Assembly: GCA_025462785.1 (NCBI GenBank)
Contig: JAOAPG010000048.1
Span: 1 to 8,300 of the forward strand
DNA from: Acidobacteriaceae bacterium
GTDB lineage: Bacteria > Acidobacteriota > Terriglobia > Terriglobales > Acidobacteriaceae
Direction of reading: 5' to 3'
DNA length: 8,300 bases
Of this stretch, positions 5,904 to 8,300 are shown one piece after another (within the stretch, counting starts at the first letter, position 1; every line of letters starts with the position of its first letter). The notes beneath the pieces are model-generated. The model made no database searches. It was not told where the DNA came from and was given only the letters and a program-made list of their open reading frames with translations. The position numbers and the translations under genes are program-made.

Positions 5904-7220
5904 TTGCACGGAACACTTAACAGCGACGTCGGGATTGCGGACAACCGTGCCAGCATTGGTGTGGCGAATAACAGGCCAAGCCAGGTGCTGTTTGCCAGTC
6001 TGATTGGTACGACGATCGAGTTTTTCGACTTCTATATTTACGCAACGGCAGCCGTACTGGTCTTCCCCAGGCTGTTCTTTCCCTCTTCCGACCCAGCCTC
6101 AGCTACGCTCGCCTCGCTAGCGACCTTTGCGATTGCGTTCTTCGCACGGCCGTTTGGTTCGGCGCTCTTCGGTCACTTCGGCGACCGCGTTGGCCGCAAG
6201 GCCACGCTGGTCGCGGCGCTGCTTACCATGGGAATCTCGACGGTCGCGATTGGCGCCCTACCGACTTACAGCACCATCGGCGTAGCCGCACCACTACTCC
6301 TGGCGCTCTGCCGCTTCGGGCAGGGTTTGGGCCTTGGCGGTGAGTGGGGCGGCGCCGTCTTGCTCGCTGTTGAGAATGCGCCGCCGGGGAAGCGCGCTTG
6401 GTATGGGATGTTCCCCCAACTCGGCGCACCCATCGGATTCCTATTATCGGGAGGGATATTCCTAACGCTTTCCAAATGGCTGACGAACGAAGGCTTCTTC
6501 GCGTTCGGTTGGCGAATTCCATTTCTCGCGAGTGCGGTTCTTGTACTAGTCGGTCTTTATGTACGGCTGACCATCACTGAAACTCCAGTGTTCCGCGATG
6601 CTCTCAGCCGGCGAGAGCGCGTGAAGGTGCCAGTGTTGGAGGTGTTCCGCAAATATCCCAAGGCACTCCTAGTTGGAACGCTGGGGTCGCTCGCGACATT
6701 CGTGCTCTTCTATCTTATGACCGTGTTCGCCTTGTCATGGGGTACCACGGCCCTCCGCTATAGCCGCGAAAAGTTTCTGGTCATGCAGTTGTGCGGCATG
6801 ATTTTCTTTGCGATGACAATCCCGCTTGGTGGAGTTCTCGCCGAGCGCGGACGGCGTCGCACACTTCTCTGGGTGACTTCGGCGATCGGGTTGTTCGGCT
6901 TAGTGATGGCGCCGATGTTCCTCGCCGGGACAACTGGGGCGATGATAGCGATGGTCGTAGGACTGTCATTGATGGGCCTGACCTATGGCCCACTCGGGAC
7001 GGTGCTATCTGAGCTTTTTCCCACGTCGGTCCGCTACACAGGCAGCTCGTTGACATTCAATCTGGCCGGGATTTTTGGGGCTTCACTGGCGCCCTACATC
7101 GCCATCTGGCTTGCAAAGAACTATGGACTACAATACGTCGGTTACTACCTCACGGCAGCGGCGGCCTTAACGTTGGTCGGGCTGCTTGCAATCCGCGAAA
7201 CCAAAGACGATAGCCTCTGA
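5904..7220 (+). CDS. MFS transporter, metabolite:H+ symporter (MHS) family
   Basis: 438 residues with about twelve hydrophobic segments. Opening transmembrane motif is SLIGTTIEFFDFYIY (32-46). MFS motif A is GHFGDRVGRK (90-99), with a second-half counterpart LAERGRRR (312-319). The MHS-type signature FGQGLGLGGEWGGA (138-151) is followed by E157, then by GWRIPFLAS (202-210), ETPVF (226-230) and LFPTSVRYTGSSL (371-383). Members of this family (ShiA, KgtP, ProP, CitA) import organic acids or osmolytes with protons across the inner membrane. The substrate cannot be read from sequence; ShiA/YhjE-like carriers look nearest by eye. TTG at 5904 is the first start after an in-frame TAG at 5898, with GAGG 12 nt upstream, a long spacing. 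A GTG at 5961 would shorten the N-terminus by 19 residues and still precede the first membrane helix. Family confident, start uncertain. Confidence 0.9.
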   Translation: MHGTLNSDVGIADNRASIGVANNRPSQVLFASLIGTTIEFFDFYIYATAAVLVFPRLFFPSSDPASATLASLATFAIAFFARPFGSALFGHFGDRVGRKATLVAALLTMGISTVAIGALPTYSTIGVAAPLLLALCRFGQGLGLGGEWGGAVLLAVENAPPGKRAWYGMFPQLGAPIGFLLSGGIFLTLSKWLTNEGFFAFGWRIPFLASAVLVLVGLYVRLTITETPVFRDALSRRERVKVPVLEVFRKYPKALLVGTLGSLATFVLFYLMTVFALSWGTTALRYSREKFLVMQLCGMIFFAMTIPLGGVLAERGRRRTLLWVTSAIGLFGLVMAPMFLAGTTGAMIAMVVGLSLMGLTYGPLGTVLSELFPTSVRYTGSSLTFNLAGIFGASLAPYIAIWLAKNYGLQYVGYYLTAAAALTLVGLLAIRETKDDSL

Positions 7221-7257
7221 TCATCTCTGCCCGTGAGATTCTGCGCATTCAGCATCC

Positions 7258-7275
7258 AATTCACTTTTAATTCAC
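7258..7275 (+). repeat. 7-4-7 direct repeat AATTCAC-TTTT-AATTCAC
   Basis: Two identical heptamers (7258-7264 and 7269-7275) are separated by four T residues, a centre-to-centre distance of 11 bp. This is the geometry of PhoB/OmpR-family sites such as the pho box. The base sequence is not a pho box. It lies 38 bp after the transporter stop and upstream of a small ORF with a Shine-Dalgarno sequence. Confidence 0.3.
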
Positions 7276-7312
7276 AGAAGATCGCCTTGGAGATTGACAC
7301 TCAAGGAGACAA

Positions 7313-7393
7313 ATGATCGCAACATTCAGATTCATCCAGGAGTTTCCTGCGCGGTACCCCATCAGATTGTCGGCATTTGATCCTTGCGGGTAA
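7313..7393 (+). CDS. Possible 26-residue small protein
   Basis: AAGGAG (7303-7308) stands 4 nt before an ATG that opens 26 codons ending in TAA. The product starts MIATFRFIQEF and ends LSAFDPCG; I recognise no family and see no clear membrane span or signal peptide. A TTGACA hexamer at 7294-7299 has no matching -10 box. The ribosome binding site is good in sequence but close to the start. This could be a small protein, the remnant of a larger gene, or chance. Otherwise 7221-7477 shows nothing gene-like. Confidence 0.2.
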   Translation: MIATFRFIQEFPARYPIRLSAFDPCG

Positions 7394-7477
7394 CCACGGC
7401 GAAGTGCGAAGACATCCGCCCAAATCCTGATCAGATGCACTCCATGGGTCCACATACTTCCGACGCTAACAAGCTTC

Positions 7478-7837
7478 TTAGAGCCTTAGTGTCGCGATGA
7501 GTTCCATCGACGTTGTTTTCGAGACCTCGTGAAAGTTGACCATCGGAGGCCCCTTGCCCAAGTCGATGGCATTCAAAACGCCCAAATAGAGATTCGACTG
7601 GATATGGTGATGAAACTCCTCTCTTGATGCCCATCGTTCGAGGTACACGATATTCTGGTTCTCGTCAGCGTCTTCGTATACTCCAGCACCCAGGCATCCG
7701 CGTTTTGCTCGCACCTGATCAGCGGAGAAACGCAGGAGTTCCAAAATCCGCTCTCGCCTGTCAGCGAGCGGTACGAGTTCAATGAGTGAGAGGATCAAGA
7801 GCACACCACACCAAAAGCCTCTTGGAACAATCCGCAT
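7478..7837 (-). CDS. ABM-domain protein, putative quinol monooxygenase (YgiN-like)
   Basis: 119 residues from the ATG at 7837, chosen because GGGAG lies 10 nt upstream; an ATG 19 codons earlier (7894) has no ribosome binding site and sits almost at the predicted transcription start. The fold cues are those of the antibiotic-biosynthesis-monooxygenase dimeric alpha/beta barrel: first strand ILSLIELVP (15-23), helix ADRRERILELLRFSADQV (25-42), the GCLGAGVYED turn and strand (47-56), IVYLERWAS (63-71), then REEFHHHIQS (72-81) where a His is usual in the family. The hydrophobic N-terminus is strand 1 and not a membrane span. ABM proteins are cytoplasmic and include cofactor-free quinol monooxygenases, so detoxification or redox handling of quinols is a reasonable guess. 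Specific substrate and role are not visible from sequence or neighbours. Length is close to the usual 95-110 residues. Confidence 0.78.
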   Translation of the reverse strand: MRIVPRGFWCGVLLILSLIELVPLADRRERILELLRFSADQVRAKRGCLGAGVYEDADENQNIVYLERWASREEFHHHIQSNLYLGVLNAIDLGKGPPMVNFHEVSKTTSMELIATLRL

Positions 7838-7879
7838 GTTGAAGAAACTCCCGCGAGGCTGCAGATAAAATTCAGCACT

Positions 7880-7897
7880 CCAATGAGCGTGCATTGG
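7880..7897. repeat. Operator-like inverted repeat CCAATG-N6-CATTGG
   Basis: Perfect 6-bp arms (7880-7885 and 7892-7897) surround AGCGTG. The dyad begins about 8 bp downstream of the predicted -10 box of the ABM gene, over or just past the likely transcription start, where a repressor would act. No regulator gene is adjacent in the window. Confidence 0.35.
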
Positions 7898-7905
7898 TGG
7901 AGCAC

Positions 7906-7933
7906 ATTATGAGAACAGCAGGTTCCTTACCAA
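7906..7933 (-). promoter_or_regulatory. Candidate sigma-70 promoter of the ABM gene
   Basis: On the minus strand TTGGTA (7933-7928, 4 of 6 matches to TTGACA) is followed by a 16-bp spacer and CATAAT (7911-7906, 5 of 6 matches to TATAAT). The start of transcription would fall near 7899, giving a leader of about 60 nt before the ATG at 7837. Confidence 0.5.
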
Positions 7934-8234
7934 CTCTGTGGAGATTCGTTTCACCACATAAGCGTCTGAAACCAAACAGGGTTGAATGGAAACAATCGCT
8001 GGGGGAAGTATCGGAGCAGACTTCGGAAGGTCGGCATTACGCCCTCAGGACTGATTGCCATCCCTTTCATGTCGCGTGGGAATGCATTCTGTTGCAATCA
8101 AATGCAAGATCTGGAGCGGCTTGCGCGAGTTCGCGTTGGCCGCGTGCCTGAGGCGGCGCGCTCTTAGTGCCCGAAGGGCGAATGGCAGGGTTATCGGAAA
8201 CCTCATGCTTGGCCTGCAACCCGCATTGGCAAGG
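7934..8234. other. Non-coding gap between the beta-barrel and ABM genes
   Basis: No reading frame here looks like a protein: the + strand frames overlap one another and lack family resemblance, and the minus strand has no frame of length. Two GC-rich stems, GCCGC/GCGGC (8139-8157) and GCCC/GGGC (8169-8179), lie 55-95 bp past the stop of the beta-barrel gene and could end its transcript, but no T-run follows. GGTTATCGG at 8189-8197 is an inverted partial match to the 13-mer of the 2783-2866 control region. Confidence 0.4.
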
Positions 8235-8300
8235 TCAGAACCGAAACACTAGTCCGCCGGTAGCACGGATGTTGTTCTGTGTTTCGTGAAAAAATGGTGT
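8235..8300 (-). CDS. C-terminus of an outer-membrane beta-barrel protein (5' truncated)
   Basis: The minus-strand frame is open from the right edge and ends with TGA at 8237-8235, leaving 21 residues: TPFFHETQNNIRATGGLVFRF. The end has the features of a beta-barrel last strand recognised by BamA: alternating hydrophobic residues and a terminal Phe (GLVFRF). A QNN-x-R-x-x-x-G-x-VFRF ending is familiar from small Acidobacteria outer-membrane barrels of the OmpA/OprF-like type. Nothing of the plug, periplasmic domain or signal peptide is visible, so the subfamily is unknown. The fragment is short, and the call rests on the C-terminal signature alone. Confidence 0.6.
   Translation of the reverse strand, partial: TPFFHETQNNIRATGGLVFRF

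Noticed and set aside
7267..7455. 62-codon minus-strand frame downstream of the ABM gene
   Set aside because: No usable ribosome binding site and no recognisable sequence; it overlaps the better supported small + strand ORF.
7894..8252. Three overlapping + strand frames (85, 61 and 65 codons)
   Set aside because: They overlap in different frames, lack ribosome binding sites and known motifs, and the last one runs antisense into the beta-barrel C-terminus.

Overview
The window looks like ordinary chromosome from a free-living Gram-negative bacterium, most likely an acidobacterium (Acidobacteriota). That placement is inferred from the gene families: a bacterial EXORDIUM-like secreted protein, a secreted protein of seven TIGR03803 (Gloeo/Verruco) repeats plus three IPT domains, a CadC-like winged-helix regulator fused to a Ser/Thr kinase and TPRs, and the tail of an outer-membrane beta-barrel. 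No single marker gene fixes it. There are no rRNA or tRNA genes, CRISPR array, insertion sequence or phage gene.

Layout. 1-429 (+) is the 3' end of a secreted EXORDIUM/phosphate-induced-like protein with an HExxE motif, followed by a perfect 9-bp hairpin. 728-2614 (-) encodes a 628-residue exported repeat protein, probably a seven-bladed propeller with three IPT domains. It has a clear ribosome binding site and a near-consensus sigma-70 promoter (TTGACA-17-GATAAT) with a dyad around its -10 box. A divergent control region (about 2615-2931) follows, holding a 13-bp direct repeat (12/13 identical) on either side of a perfect 12-bp palindrome. 2932-5703 (+) encodes the most notable product: OmpR/PhoB-type DNA-binding domain, then a Hanks-type kinase, one membrane span, and a long TPR region, all in one 923-residue chain. 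5904-7220 (+) is an MFS transporter of the metabolite:H+ symporter (MHS) type. 7221-7477 is mostly non-coding, with a 7-4-7 direct repeat and a 26-codon ORF that has a Shine-Dalgarno sequence. 7478-7837 (-) is a small ABM-fold (YgiN-like) monooxygenase with its own candidate promoter and operator-like dyad. 8235-8300 (-) is the last 21 codons of an outer-membrane beta-barrel protein entering from the right edge.

How the genes may work together. The best-supported unit is the divergent pair around 2615-2931: a membrane-tethered regulator-kinase facing a secreted repeat protein, with operator-like repeats between them. A reasonable model is that the TPR region senses something in the periplasm, and the cytoplasmic wHTH controls its own gene and the secreted neighbour, with kinase activity modulating it. 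This is inference. The MFS transporter, ABM protein and beta-barrel are separated by gaps of 200 bp or more and look independently transcribed.
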